A stretch of DNA of 34,769 nt, taken from Candidatus Nanopelagicales bacterium (GTDB lineage: Bacteria > Actinomycetota > Actinomycetes > S36-B12 > CAIYMF01). Below, piece after piece: positions 16,906-23,738 of the stretch. Position 1 is the first letter of the stretch, and each line of letters starts with the position of its first letter. Both the position numbers and the translations under genes were made by a program. The notes under the pieces were generated by a model. The model saw nothing but the letters and a program-made list of their open reading frames with translations, was not told the origin of the DNA and made no database searches. The stretch lies in assembly GCA_025456065.1 (NCBI GenBank), contig JALOLH010000011.1:1-34769 (forward strand). Reading direction: 5' to 3'.

Positions 16906-18318
16906 ATGGGCGCCGAGGTGGCCCTGACCGGGCACGTGCACATCGTCGGGATCGGGGGCGCCGGCATGTCCGGGATCGCGCGCATCCTCGCCGCGCGCGG
17001 GGTGCGGGTCTCGGGCAGCGACGCCCGGGAGTCCAAGCGGCTGGTCGCGCTGCGTGCCCTCGGGATCGAGGCGCACGTCGGCCACGCCGCCGAGCACGTC
17101 CGCGGGTCGGACGTCGTGCTGGTGTCCACGGCGATCAGGCCGGACAACCCCGAGGTCGTCGCGGCGCGCGCCGCCGGCATCCCGGTCGTGCCCCGGGCCG
17201 ACGCGCTGGCCGCCGTCATGGCCGGGTCGCGGGGCGTGGCCGTCGCGGGGACGCACGGCAAGACGACCACGACCTCCATGCTCACCATCGCCCTGCAGCA
17301 CTGCGGGGCGGACCCCTCGTACGCGATCGGCAGCGAGCTGAACGACTCCGGCGCCAACGCCCACCAGGGCAGCGGCGAGCTGTTCGTCGTCGAGGCCGAC
17401 GAGTCCGACGGGTCGTTCCTGCGGCTGCCCGCGGTGGCCGGGATCGTGACCAACGTGGAGCCCGACCACCTCGACCACTGGGGCACGTTCGAGGCCATCG
17501 AGCAGGCCTTCCTCGACTTCGCCCACGGCCTGCGCGACGCCGGCGGGTTCCTGGTGACCTGCGCCGACGACCCCGGCGCGGTGCGGCTGGCCGGGCGGGC
17601 GCGGGCCGCGGGGGTGGACGTGCGCACCTACGGCACGGACCCGGGGGCCGACGTGGTCCTGCGCGAGGTGCGCACGTCGGCCAGCGGGGTGCTCGCCGAG
17701 CTCGAGCAGGACGGCCGTGGCCTGGCCACCCTGGCCCTGTCCGTGCACGGCGAGCACAACGCCCGCAACGCCGCCGCGGCGCTCGTGGCCGGCATCGGCC
17801 TGGGGTTCCCCGTCGAGGAGCTGGCCGAGGGGCTCGCCCTGTTCACCGGCACCCGGCGGCGCTTCGACTTCAAGGGCGAGGTCGGCGGCATCCGCGTGTA
17901 CGACGACTACGCCCACCACCCGACGGAGATCGCCGCGACCCTGCGGGCCGCCCGGGAGGTGGTCGGCGCCGGCAACCTGGTCGTGGCGTTCCAGGCGCAC
18001 CACTACTACCGCACGGCCATGTTCGTCGAGGAGTTCGGGCAGGCCCTGGGCCTGGCCGACCACGTCGTGGTGCTCGAGGTGTACGCGCCCGGGGAGGAAC
18101 CGATCCCGGGGGCCAGCGGCCAGTCCATGGCCAGCCACGTGCCGCTGCCACCGGACCGCGTGGTCTTCGAGCCGTCCTGGTCGGCCGTCGCCGGGCACCT
18201 CGCCGAACGCGCTCGGCCGGGTGACCTGGTGATGACCCTCGGTGCCGGCGACATCGTGCTGCTCGGCCCGGAGGTCCTCGACCTGCTCGCCGCCCGGACC
18301 GGAGGGACCACCGCATGA
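16906..18318 (+). CDS. murC: UDP-MurNAc:L-alanine ligase MurC
   Basis: This 470-residue protein has the N-terminal UDP-binding motif VGIGGAGMSGIARIL, the P-loop GTHGKTTTT (115-123), VVEADESDGSFL, TNVEPDHLDHWGTFEA, HNARNAAAA and DYAHHPTEIAATL. These are diagnostic of MurC. It ligates L-Ala to UDP-MurNAc in the cytoplasm. I use the ATG at 16906, with CAGGGG about eight bases upstream. An in-frame GTG at 16897 would give a 4-bp overlap with murG, as at neighbouring junctions, and add three residues. murB, which often follows murC, is absent. Confidence 0.95.
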   Translation: MGAEVALTGHVHIVGIGGAGMSGIARILAARGVRVSGSDARESKRLVALRALGIEAHVGHAAEHVRGSDVVLVSTAIRPDNPEVVAARAAGIPVVPRADALAAVMAGSRGVAVAGTHGKTTTTSMLTIALQHCGADPSYAIGSELNDSGANAHQGSGELFVVEADESDGSFLRLPAVAGIVTNVEPDHLDHWGTFEAIEQAFLDFAHGLRDAGGFLVTCADDPGAVRLAGRARAAGVDVRTYGTDPGADVVLREVRTSASGVLAELEQDGRGLATLALSVHGEHNARNAAAALVAGIGLGFPVEELAEGLALFTGTRRRFDFKGEVGGIRVYDDYAHHPTEIAATLRAAREVVGAGNLVVAFQAHHYYRTAMFVEEFGQALGLADHVVVLEVYAPGEEPIPGASGQSMASHVPLPPDRVVFEPSWSAVAGHLAERARPGDLVMTLGAGDIVLLGPEVLDLLAARTGGTTA

Positions 18319-19103
18319 GCACCGAGACGCCGACCCGGTCCGCGGTCCCCGCTGCGGCGGGCGAGCCGGGCGAGGGGAGCCCGCCCGGAACCGGTCACCG
18401 GCCACGTGCGGTGCGCCGGCGCCGGCGGCTGCCGGTGCGCTGGATCGCCCTGGGGGCGGTCGGCGTGGTCGGGATCGGCTGGCTGGGGTGGGCCTCGCCG
18501 GTCACGCTGGTCGAGCACGTCGTCGTCGAGGCGCCGCGAGGGCTGTCGGCGGAGTCGATCCGCCTGGCCTCGGGGATCTCGGCCGCCGACCACGTCCTGG
18601 CCGTCGACGCCGACCGGGTCCGGGCCGCGATCATGCAGGCGATCCCGGCCGTCGCCGACGTGGATGTCCAACGCTCGCTGCCGGACACGATCCGGCTCGA
18701 GGTGACCCCCCGTACGCCGCTCGCCGCGGTGCAGACCGGCGACGCGTTCCTGGTCATGGACGCCGACGGCGTCGTCTACGACCGGGTCGCCAGCGCGCGC
18801 CGGCTGCCCGTGATCCGGTCGGGCACCGAGGCCGGCCGGGCGGCGGCCCGCGCGGTGCTGCTGTCCCTGCCCGAGGACCTGCGCGCCGACGTGCGGCGGG
18901 TCACGGCCACCACCCGCGACGACGTCGCCCTCGCCCTGGACGGCGGCGCCAAGGTGCGCTGGGGCAGTCCCGAGCAGGCCGACCTCAAGGCCCGGGTCCT
19001 CGCCGGGCTCCTGGCCGTGGGGGCCGACGTCTACGACGTGCGCAGCCCGCTGCAGCCGACCACGACCGGTGGGACGACGCCCGAGGAGGCCGCCGCCCCC
19101 TGA
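18315..19103 (+). CDS. ftsQ: Division protein FtsQ
   Basis: This 262-residue protein starts at the ATG overlapping the murC stop. Its topology fits FtsQ: a basic, disordered cytoplasmic N-terminus (about 1-42), one membrane helix (about 43-60), then a POTRA domain beginning SPVTLVEHVVVEAPRGLSAE and containing the conserved DVQRSLPDTIRLEVTPRTPL. A beta domain follows, with FLVMDADGVVYD. FtsQ links early and late divisome proteins and scaffolds FtsL/FtsB. The Thr/Pro/Glu-rich C-terminus is probably disordered. A terminator-like hairpin lies 2 bp after the stop. Confidence 0.93.
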   Translation: MSTETPTRSAVPAAAGEPGEGSPPGTGHRPRAVRRRRRLPVRWIALGAVGVVGIGWLGWASPVTLVEHVVVEAPRGLSAESIRLASGISAADHVLAVDADRVRAAIMQAIPAVADVDVQRSLPDTIRLEVTPRTPLAAVQTGDAFLVMDADGVVYDRVASARRLPVIRSGTEAGRAAARAVLLSLPEDLRADVRRVTATTRDDVALALDGGAKVRWGSPEQADLKARVLAGLLAVGADVYDVRSPLQPTTTGGTTPEEAAAP

Positions 19104-19105
19104 CC

Positions 19106-19132
19106 GTGCTGTTCGCCCGTGGCGAACAGCAC
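19106..19132 (+). terminator. Perfect 11-bp hairpin between ftsQ and ftsZ
   Basis: GTGCTGTTCGC (19106-19116) and GCGAACAGCAC (19122-19132) pair perfectly around a 5-base loop, starting 2 bp after the ftsQ stop. There is no T tract, so termination would be of the U-less kind common in actinobacteria. It suggests that ftsZ is uncoupled from the upstream mur/fts transcript and has its own promoter. Confidence 0.65.
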
Positions 19133-19185
19133 CGACTGCCCGGCCCGCGCCGTGGACCGGCGTCCGGGCCGCGGCGGTGCCCCGC

Positions 19186-19293
19186 GTCCACAGCCTGTGC
19201 ACGAGTCGGCCCGGCTGCGTCCACAGCGCTCGTCCACAGGTCGTCCCCAGCCGGTCCGGCCCCCTCCCCAGCCCGTCCCCAGCTGGTCCCCAG
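19186..19293 (+). repeat. Array of GTCC[A/C]CAG octamers upstream of ftsZ
   Basis: GTCCACAG occurs at 19186, 19219 and 19232. GTCCCCAG occurs at 19243, 19275 and 19286, with CTCCCCAG at 19264 and a degenerate GTCCGGCC at 19254. From 19232 onward the steps are 11, 11, 10, 11 and 11 bp, so the copies lie on one face of the helix. GTCCACA is the core of actinobacterial DnaA boxes (TTGTCCACA), but no copy has the full TTG 5' end. The array lies in non-coding DNA between the ftsQ hairpin and the putative ftsZ promoter. Confidence 0.6.
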
Positions 19294-19380
19294 GCAGGGT
19301 GGCCGCGGTTGGTTCCGGCGATCCCGTCGGCGATCACGCCGCATCCGGTGGTGTCGACACGCCCACCGTCCCGGGGGTCC

Positions 19381-19409
19381 TTGATCCGTCCCGACCCCTG
19401 CCCTACGTT
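19381..19409 (+). promoter_or_regulatory. Candidate ftsZ promoter
   Basis: TTGATC (19381-19386), a 17-bp spacer and TACGTT (19404-19409) match the -35 and the TAnnnT -10 pattern of a primary-sigma promoter. Transcription would start near 19416, giving a leader of about 150 nt that begins just before the 49-bp dyad. A second TTGACA at 19426-19431 lacks a good -10 at the right spacing and is part of the dyad. Other promoters may exist, since ftsZ in actinobacteria often has several. Confidence 0.5.
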
Positions 19410-19423
19410 CCTCGCCAACCACA

Positions 19424-19472
19424 GGTTGACATAACTCTCAGGCTCAAGTTGAGGGTGAGAGTCGGGTCAACC
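19424..19472 (+). promoter_or_regulatory. 49-bp concentric dyad in the ftsZ leader
   Basis: Three nested arm pairs share one centre at 19448: GGTTGAC/GTCAACC (19424-19430, 19466-19472), CTCTCA/TGAGAG (19435-19440, 19456-19461) and CTCAA/TTGAG (19443-19447, 19449-19453). Short symmetric mismatches (ATAA/TCGG and GG/GG) separate the arms. As RNA it would form a long interrupted hairpin ending just before a GGAGGTG (19473-19479). As DNA it is a large operator-like palindrome. Either could control ftsZ. I do not recognise it as a named element. Confidence 0.65.
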
Positions 19473-19563
19473 GGAGGTGCACGGTGCGGGGCGTCAACCT
19501 CGACCCGCACGCAACGCCCCAGCCCGTTTCCCAGCAGCAGGACTTCAGAACAGGAGCACCGCA

Positions 19564-20748
19564 GTGGCAGCCCCGCAGAACTACCTGGCAGTCATCAAGG
19601 TCGTCGGCATCGGTGGCGGCGGCGTCAACGCCGTGAACCGGATGATCGAGGTCGGCCTCAAGGGCGTGGAGTTCATCGCCATCAACACCGATGCCCAGGC
19701 GCTGCTCATGAGCGACGCGGACGTCAAGCTCGACATCGGCCGCGAGCTCACCCGTGGCCTCGGTGCCGGCGCGGACCCGGAGGTGGGCAAGCGGGCCGCC
19801 GAGGACCACGCCGAGGAGATCGAGGAGGTGCTCAAGGGCGCCGACATGGTCTTCGTGACCGCGGGCGAGGGCGGCGGCACCGGGACCGGTGGCGCACCCG
19901 TGGTGGCCAAGATCGCCAAGTCGCTGGGAGCCCTCACCATCGGCGTGGTCACCCGGCCGTTCGGCTTCGAGGGCCGCCGGCGCAGCGGGCAGGCCGAGAA
20001 CGGCATCGAGTCGCTGCGGGCGGAGGTCGACACGCTGATCGTGATCCCGAACGACCGGCTGCTGTCGCTGGCCGACCGCTCGATCTCGATGATCGACGCG
20101 TTCCGCCAGGCCGACCAGGTGCTGCTCCAGGGCGTCTCCGGGATCACCGACCTGATCACCACCCCGGGCCTGATCAACCTCGACTTCGCCGACGTGAAGT
20201 CGGTCATGCAGGGTGCCGGCTCGGCCCTCATGGGCATCGGCTCGGCGCGCGGCGACGAGCGGGCCGTCGGGGCCGCCCAGGCGGCCATCGCGAGCCCGCT
20301 GCTCGAGGCGAGCATCGACGGTGCGCACGGGGTGCTCATGTCGATCGCGGGTGGCTCGGACCTCGGCCTGTTCGAGATCAACGAGGCCGCCCGGCTCGTC
20401 GCCGAGGCCGCGCACCCGGACGCCAACATCATCTTCGGGGCGGTCATCGACGACACGCTGGGCGACGAGGTGCGGGTGACCGTCATCGCGGCCGGCTTCG
20501 ACGGCGGGCACCCGCCGGTCCGCCGCGACGTCGCCAGCGGGCGGCGCGTGGTCGACGAGTCCCCCGAGCCGGCACCTGCCGCGCCGCGCTCGGAGGCCCC
20601 GGTCCTGGTGCCCGCCGGCGCCCAGTCCGGTGTGGTCCTGCCCCCGGGGCTGGCCGGGTCGGAGCGTCCGAACCTCGACATCCGCGAGCCCCGGACGATC
20701 TCCTTCGACGAGCCCGACGACCTCGACGTCCCGGACTTCCTGAAGTAG
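19564..20748 (+). CDS. ftsZ: Cell division GTPase FtsZ
   Basis: This 394-residue protein starts at the GTG at 19564 with AGGAG at 19552-19556. That gives the usual actinobacterial N-terminus, [20 protein letters not shown]. The tubulin signature is GGGTGTGG (103-110), and the T7 loop ([11 protein letters not shown]) with its catalytic Asp is present. A short linker leads to the C-terminal peptide [10 protein letters not shown] that binds SepF and other anchors. It polymerises into the Z-ring at the inner membrane. An in-frame GTG at 19477 would add 29 residues unlike any FtsZ N-terminus and has no well-spaced ribosome-binding site. The gene follows a 460-bp regulatory gap. Confidence 0.97.
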   Translation: MAAPQNYLAVIKVVGIGGGGVNAVNRMIEVGLKGVEFIAINTDAQALLMSDADVKLDIGRELTRGLGAGADPEVGKRAAEDHAEEIEEVLKGADMVFVTAGEGGGTGTGGAPVVAKIAKSLGALTIGVVTRPFGFEGRRRSGQAENGIESLRAEVDTLIVIPNDRLLSLADRSISMIDAFRQADQVLLQGVSGITDLITTPGLINLDFADVKSVMQGAGSALMGIGSARGDERAVGAAQAAIASPLLEASIDGAHGVLMSIAGGSDLGLFEINEAARLVAEAAHPDANIIFGAVIDDTLGDEVRVTVIAAGFDGGHPPVRRDVASGRRVVDESPEPAPAAPRSEAPVLVPAGAQSGVVLPPGLAGSERPNLDIREPRTISFDEPDDLDVPDFLK

Positions 20749-20768
20749 TCGTCGCCCGACCCTCGCCG

Positions 20769-21542
20769 ATGATCGTCCACCGCCTCGACCTCGCCCTGCC
20801 GGGCGGGGTCGAGGCCCGGGCGGTGCTCACGGGGCGCGGCGGGACGGCCAGCGGCGGGTCGAGCCGCTGGCCGTTCGCCGCCGCGAACCTGGGCTCGCAC
20901 GTCGGTGACGAGCCGGCGGCCGTGGTGGGCAACCGCAGCGCCCTGGCGGCGGCCCTCGGCGTCCCGGCGGCGGCGATGGCGTTCATGCACCCCGACCACG
21001 GTCGGGGGGTGGCCGTCGTGGCCGAGCCGACCGGCGTCGTCCCGGGGGCCGAGCTGCGCGACGTGGACGCGCTGGTCACCGACCGGGTGGGGATCGCGCT
21101 GGTGGCGCTGGCCGCCGACTGCGTGCCCATCCTGCTGGTCGACCCGCAGGCCCGGGTCGTCGCCGCCGTGCACTGCGGATGGCGCGGCCTGGCGCTGGAC
21201 GTCCTCGGCGCCGCGGTGGCGGGCATGACCGGGCTCGGCGCGCAGCCGTCCCGGCTGCGGGCGGTGCTCGGGCCGGCCATCTGCGGCGCGTGCTACCCGG
21301 TCCCGCCGGACCGGGCGGCGGCACTCGCGCAGGTCCGCCCCGAGGCGGTCGTGGCGGCCCCGGACGGGCAGCCCGCCCTCGACCTGCGGGCCGGCCTGCG
21401 CGCCCGGCTCGCCGAGCTGGGGGCGACCGCCGACCTCGTCGGCGGCTGCACCGCGGAACAGCCGGAGCAGTACTTCTCGCACCGCCGGGACGGCCGTACC
21501 GGCCGGCAGGGCGGGGCGATCGTGATGCTGGAGGCGGCATGA
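20769..21542 (+). CDS. pgeF: Multicopper-oxidase-fold protein PgeF/YfiH
   Basis: This 257-residue protein has the family's metal-site motifs: the His of HPDHGRGVAVV (about 77, in place of the usual QVHG), LAADCVPILLVDP (Cys about 118), AAVHCGWRGLALDV (His about 135) and GPAICGACYPV. Its relatives edit peptidoglycan precursors by removing misincorporated L-Ser from UDP-MurNAc, or act as zinc-dependent purine-nucleoside enzymes. The position after ftsZ is typical for actinobacteria. The start at the ATG at 20769 has a weak ribosome-binding site 20 bp after ftsZ, so coupling to ftsZ translation is likely. It overlaps yggS by ATGA. Confidence 0.9.
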   Translation: MIVHRLDLALPGGVEARAVLTGRGGTASGGSSRWPFAAANLGSHVGDEPAAVVGNRSALAAALGVPAAAMAFMHPDHGRGVAVVAEPTGVVPGAELRDVDALVTDRVGIALVALAADCVPILLVDPQARVVAAVHCGWRGLALDVLGAAVAGMTGLGAQPSRLRAVLGPAICGACYPVPPDRAAALAQVRPEAVVAAPDGQPALDLRAGLRARLAELGATADLVGGCTAEQPEQYFSHRRDGRTGRQGGAIVMLEAA

Positions 21543-22267
21543 CCGAGGGGGCAGCACGGCGGGCCGAGCTCGCCGCGCACCTCGCGGCCGTGCACGAGCG
21601 GATCGACGCGGCCTGCCGGGCCGTGGGCCGATCCGGCGAGGAGGTGACGGTGGTGGCCATCACGAAGACGTTCCCGGCCAGCGACGTCCGCCTGCTCGCC
21701 GGGCTCGGCGTGCGCCACGTGGGGGAGAACCGTGACCAGGAGGCCCGGCCGAAGGCCGAGGCCTGCCGCGACCTGGACCTCACCTGGCACTTCGTCGGGC
21801 AGCTGCAGCGGAACAAGGCCGCCTCGGTGGCGCGTTACGCCGACGTGGTGGAGTCGGTGGACCGGGGTCGGCTCGTCACCGCGCTGGACCGCGCGGCCGG
21901 CGAGGTCGGGCGACGGATCGGTGCCTGCGTCCAGGTGGACCTCGACGAGCGGGCGCACGTCCCGGAGCCGGGGGTGCCCGGCCGGGGAGGCTGCCCGCCC
22001 GCCGAGGTGCTCGACCTCGCCGGGCAGGTGGCCGCCAGCCGCCACCTCGACCTGCTCGGGGTGATGGCCGTGGCGCCGCTCGGCGCGGACCCGGTCGCGG
22101 CCTTCGACCTGCTCGCCGCCGTCCATGCGCAGGTGCTCGCCGAGCACCCGGCGGCCGGGATGCGATCAGCCGGCATGTCCGGCGACCTCGAGGCCGCGAT
22201 CGCGGCCGGAGCGACACATGTCCGCCTCGGCAGCGCCCTGCTCGGGCGCCGTGAGGCACTGAAGTAA
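21539..22267 (+). CDS. PLP homeostasis protein YggS/YlmE
   Basis: This 242-residue protein has a PLP-binding alanine-racemase-like barrel. The Schiff-base Lys is in VVAITKTFPASDVRLL (about Lys43). GVRHVGENRDQEARPKAE, WHFVGQLQRNKA, LLGVMAVAP, RSAGMSGDLEAAIAAGATHVRLG and the C-terminal GSALLG are all standard. These proteins carry PLP and affect its balance; no enzyme activity is established. The usual SLD...RGG loop carries a few extra residues here (EPGVPGRGGCPP). It overlaps pgeF and precedes sepF. Confidence 0.92.
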   Translation: MTEGAARRAELAAHLAAVHERIDAACRAVGRSGEEVTVVAITKTFPASDVRLLAGLGVRHVGENRDQEARPKAEACRDLDLTWHFVGQLQRNKAASVARYADVVESVDRGRLVTALDRAAGEVGRRIGACVQVDLDERAHVPEPGVPGRGGCPPAEVLDLAGQVAASRHLDLLGVMAVAPLGADPVAAFDLLAAVHAQVLAEHPAAGMRSAGMSGDLEAAIAAGATHVRLGSALLGRREALK

Positions 22268-22320
22268 CCTGACCGAGACCCGGGCGGCCCAGCCGACCGG
22301 ACAGCGATGGAGGAGTGCAC

Positions 22321-22851
22321 ATGGCCGGCGCGATGCGCAAGATGGCGGTCTACCTCGGCCTGGTCGAGGACGACCTCGACGCCGACTACGACCTCGACCA
22401 GGCGGATGCGCGCAGTCGTGCGCGCGAGCCGTACACCGTCCCGCAGGCGGCCGACCCCCGGCCACGCCCGGTCGAGGTGGCAGCGCGGCCGGTCCCGGCC
22501 GCCACAGGGCTCTCCGACCGGGTCACGAGCACCGCGACCCTGCGTCCCACCGGGTCGGCCGGCGGGGCGGACGTCTACCGGATCGAGACCCTGCACCCGC
22601 GGTCGTACAACGACGCCCGCCGCATCGGCGAGGAGTACCGCGAGGGGGTGCCGGTGATCATCAACCTCACCGGCATGGACGACAACGACGCGAAGCGGAT
22701 CGTCGACTTCGCGGCCGGCCTGGTGTTCGGCCTGCGCGGATCCATCGAGCGCATCACCAACAAGGTGTTCCTGCTCTCCCCGGCGAACGTCGACGTCGGG
22801 GCGGAGGCACGGGCACAGATCGCGCAGGACGGGTTCTTCAACCAGAGTTGA
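22321..22851 (+). CDS. sepF: Cell division protein SepF
   Basis: This 176-residue protein starts at the ATG at 22321 with GGAGGAG at 22309-22315. The N-terminal amphipathic helix, [14 protein letters not shown], is the membrane anchor. A disordered linker leads to the SepF core (about 86-165), with [39 protein letters not shown] and the glycine turn [10 protein letters not shown]. SepF binds the FtsZ C-terminus and tethers the Z-ring. With no ftsA in the cluster, it is probably the main anchor. The in-frame GTG at 22315 overlaps the ribosome-binding site and is rejected. Confidence 0.96.
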   Translation: MAGAMRKMAVYLGLVEDDLDADYDLDQADARSRAREPYTVPQAADPRPRPVEVAARPVPAATGLSDRVTSTATLRPTGSAGGADVYRIETLHPRSYNDARRIGEEYREGVPVIINLTGMDDNDAKRIVDFAAGLVFGLRGSIERITNKVFLLSPANVDVGAEARAQIAQDGFFNQS

Positions 22852-22854
22852 TGC

Positions 22855-23142
22855 ATGAGCCTCATCGTCGGCCTGCTGTCCACCGCCATCTGGCTGTTCC
22901 TGCTGCTGCTGATCGCCCGGATGATCATCGGGCTGATCATGGTCTTCGCACGGGACTACCAGCCGACGGGCGCCATCGTCGTCATCTTCGAGTCCGTGAT
23001 GACGGTGACCGACCCGCCGCTGCGGGCGCTGCGCAAGGTGATCCCGCCGCTGCGGATCGGCCAGGTCTCCCTCGACCTGGCGTTCCTCGTGCTGTTCATC
23101 GCCCTGCAACTGCTGCTCGGCATGCTGCGGGGGCTGGCGTGA
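22855..23142 (+). CDS. YggT-family membrane protein
   Basis: This 95-residue protein has two hydrophobic regions (about 3-31 and 74-92) flanking the conserved loop ESVMTVTDPPLRALRKVIPP. That is the YggT/CcmB3 family signature. It starts 3 bp after sepF. In actinobacteria and Gram-positives it regularly sits between sepF and divIVA and is thought to help division or envelope assembly; the biochemical role is not known. There is little coding room between it and divIVA. Confidence 0.92.
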   Translation: MSLIVGLLSTAIWLFLLLLIARMIIGLIMVFARDYQPTGAIVVIFESVMTVTDPPLRALRKVIPPLRIGQVSLDLAFLVLFIALQLLLGMLRGLA

Positions 23143-23224
23143 GGCGGCGCACGGTGCCGGTCCCGGTGCCGGTGGGCGGCGCCGGAGTCGTGCGGCCATG
23201 CCCGGACGGGTCCGGAGGTGGGAC

Positions 23225-23698
23225 ATGGCGCTGACCGCGCAGGACGTCCACGACAAGCAGTTCCGCCTCGTCCGGCAGAGCACGGGCTACGACATCGACG
23301 AGGTGGACGCCTTCCTCGACGAGGTCGAGGCCGAGATCGGCCGGCTGCACGACGAGCTGGCCGCCGCCCGCGAGCAGCTCGCCGCCCAGCCACCGCCGCA
23401 GCAGGACGCCGCGACGAGTGGCGGTTCGGCCGCCCGGATCCTCGAGCTGGCCCAGCGCACGGCCGACGAGTACGTGGCCGAGGCCCGGCGAACCGCCGAC
23501 AGCCTCGTCTCGGAGGCCGAGGAGCGGGCGCGCAGCGCTGTCGCAGGGCTGGAGAGCCAGCGCGGTGAGCTCGAGGCGCGGGTGGCGGCCCTGCGGGCGT
23601 TCGAGGGCGAGGTCCGCGGCCGGCTCACCTCCTACTTCGAGGGGCAGCTGCGCGACCTGCGCGCGATCGCCGAGCGCCCGGCCGACCCCCAGGCGTGA
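23225..23698 (+). CDS. divIVA: DivIVA-family polar/septal protein (short form)
   Basis: This 157-residue protein starts at the ATG at 23225 with GGAGGTG at 23213-23219. The N-terminal lipid-binding domain is LTAQDVHDKQFRLVRQSTGY followed by DIDEVDAFLDEVEAEIGRL, then coiled-coil segments (about 38-58 and 75-130). It binds curved membrane and recruits growth machinery at poles and septa. At 157 residues it is shorter than typical polar-growth DivIVA/Wag31 proteins of 200-400 residues. It may be a minimal DivIVA, or one of several paralogues in the genome. It closes the dcw cluster and converges on the next gene. Confidence 0.92.
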   Translation: MALTAQDVHDKQFRLVRQSTGYDIDEVDAFLDEVEAEIGRLHDELAAAREQLAAQPPPQQDAATSGGSAARILELAQRTADEYVAEARRTADSLVSEAEERARSAVAGLESQRGELEARVAALRAFEGEVRGRLTSYFEGQLRDLRAIAERPADPQA

Positions 23699-23704
23699 CG
23701 GCCC

Positions 23705-23730
23705 GGGCCGCGGCGCGTGCCCCGCGGTCC
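23705..23730. terminator. Hairpin between convergent divIVA and DUF2786 genes
   Basis: GGGCCGCGG (23705-23713) pairs with CCGCGGTCC (23722-23730) around an 8-base loop, with one G-U pair in the plus-strand RNA. It lies 6 bp after the divIVA stop and within the 40-bp gap between converging genes. It could serve both strands as a terminator. No T tract. Confidence 0.5.
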
Positions 23731-23738
23731 TGCCGGGG

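Noticed and set aside
19477-19563. N-terminally extended FtsZ from GTG 19477
   Set aside because: The 29 extra residues match no FtsZ, the start overlaps its own GGAGGTG, and GTG 19564 has a well-spaced AGGAG.
19484-19636. 50-codon frame overlapping the ftsZ start, beginning at GTG after GGAGGTG
   Set aside because: Not listed as a gene: the product is unremarkable and most of its overlap simply reads ftsZ in another frame. It is kept only as part of the ftsZ leader finding.
19581-21557. 658-codon minus-strand frame antisense to ftsZ and pgeF
   Set aside because: FtsZ and PgeF on the plus strand have full family motifs; the antisense frame has none.
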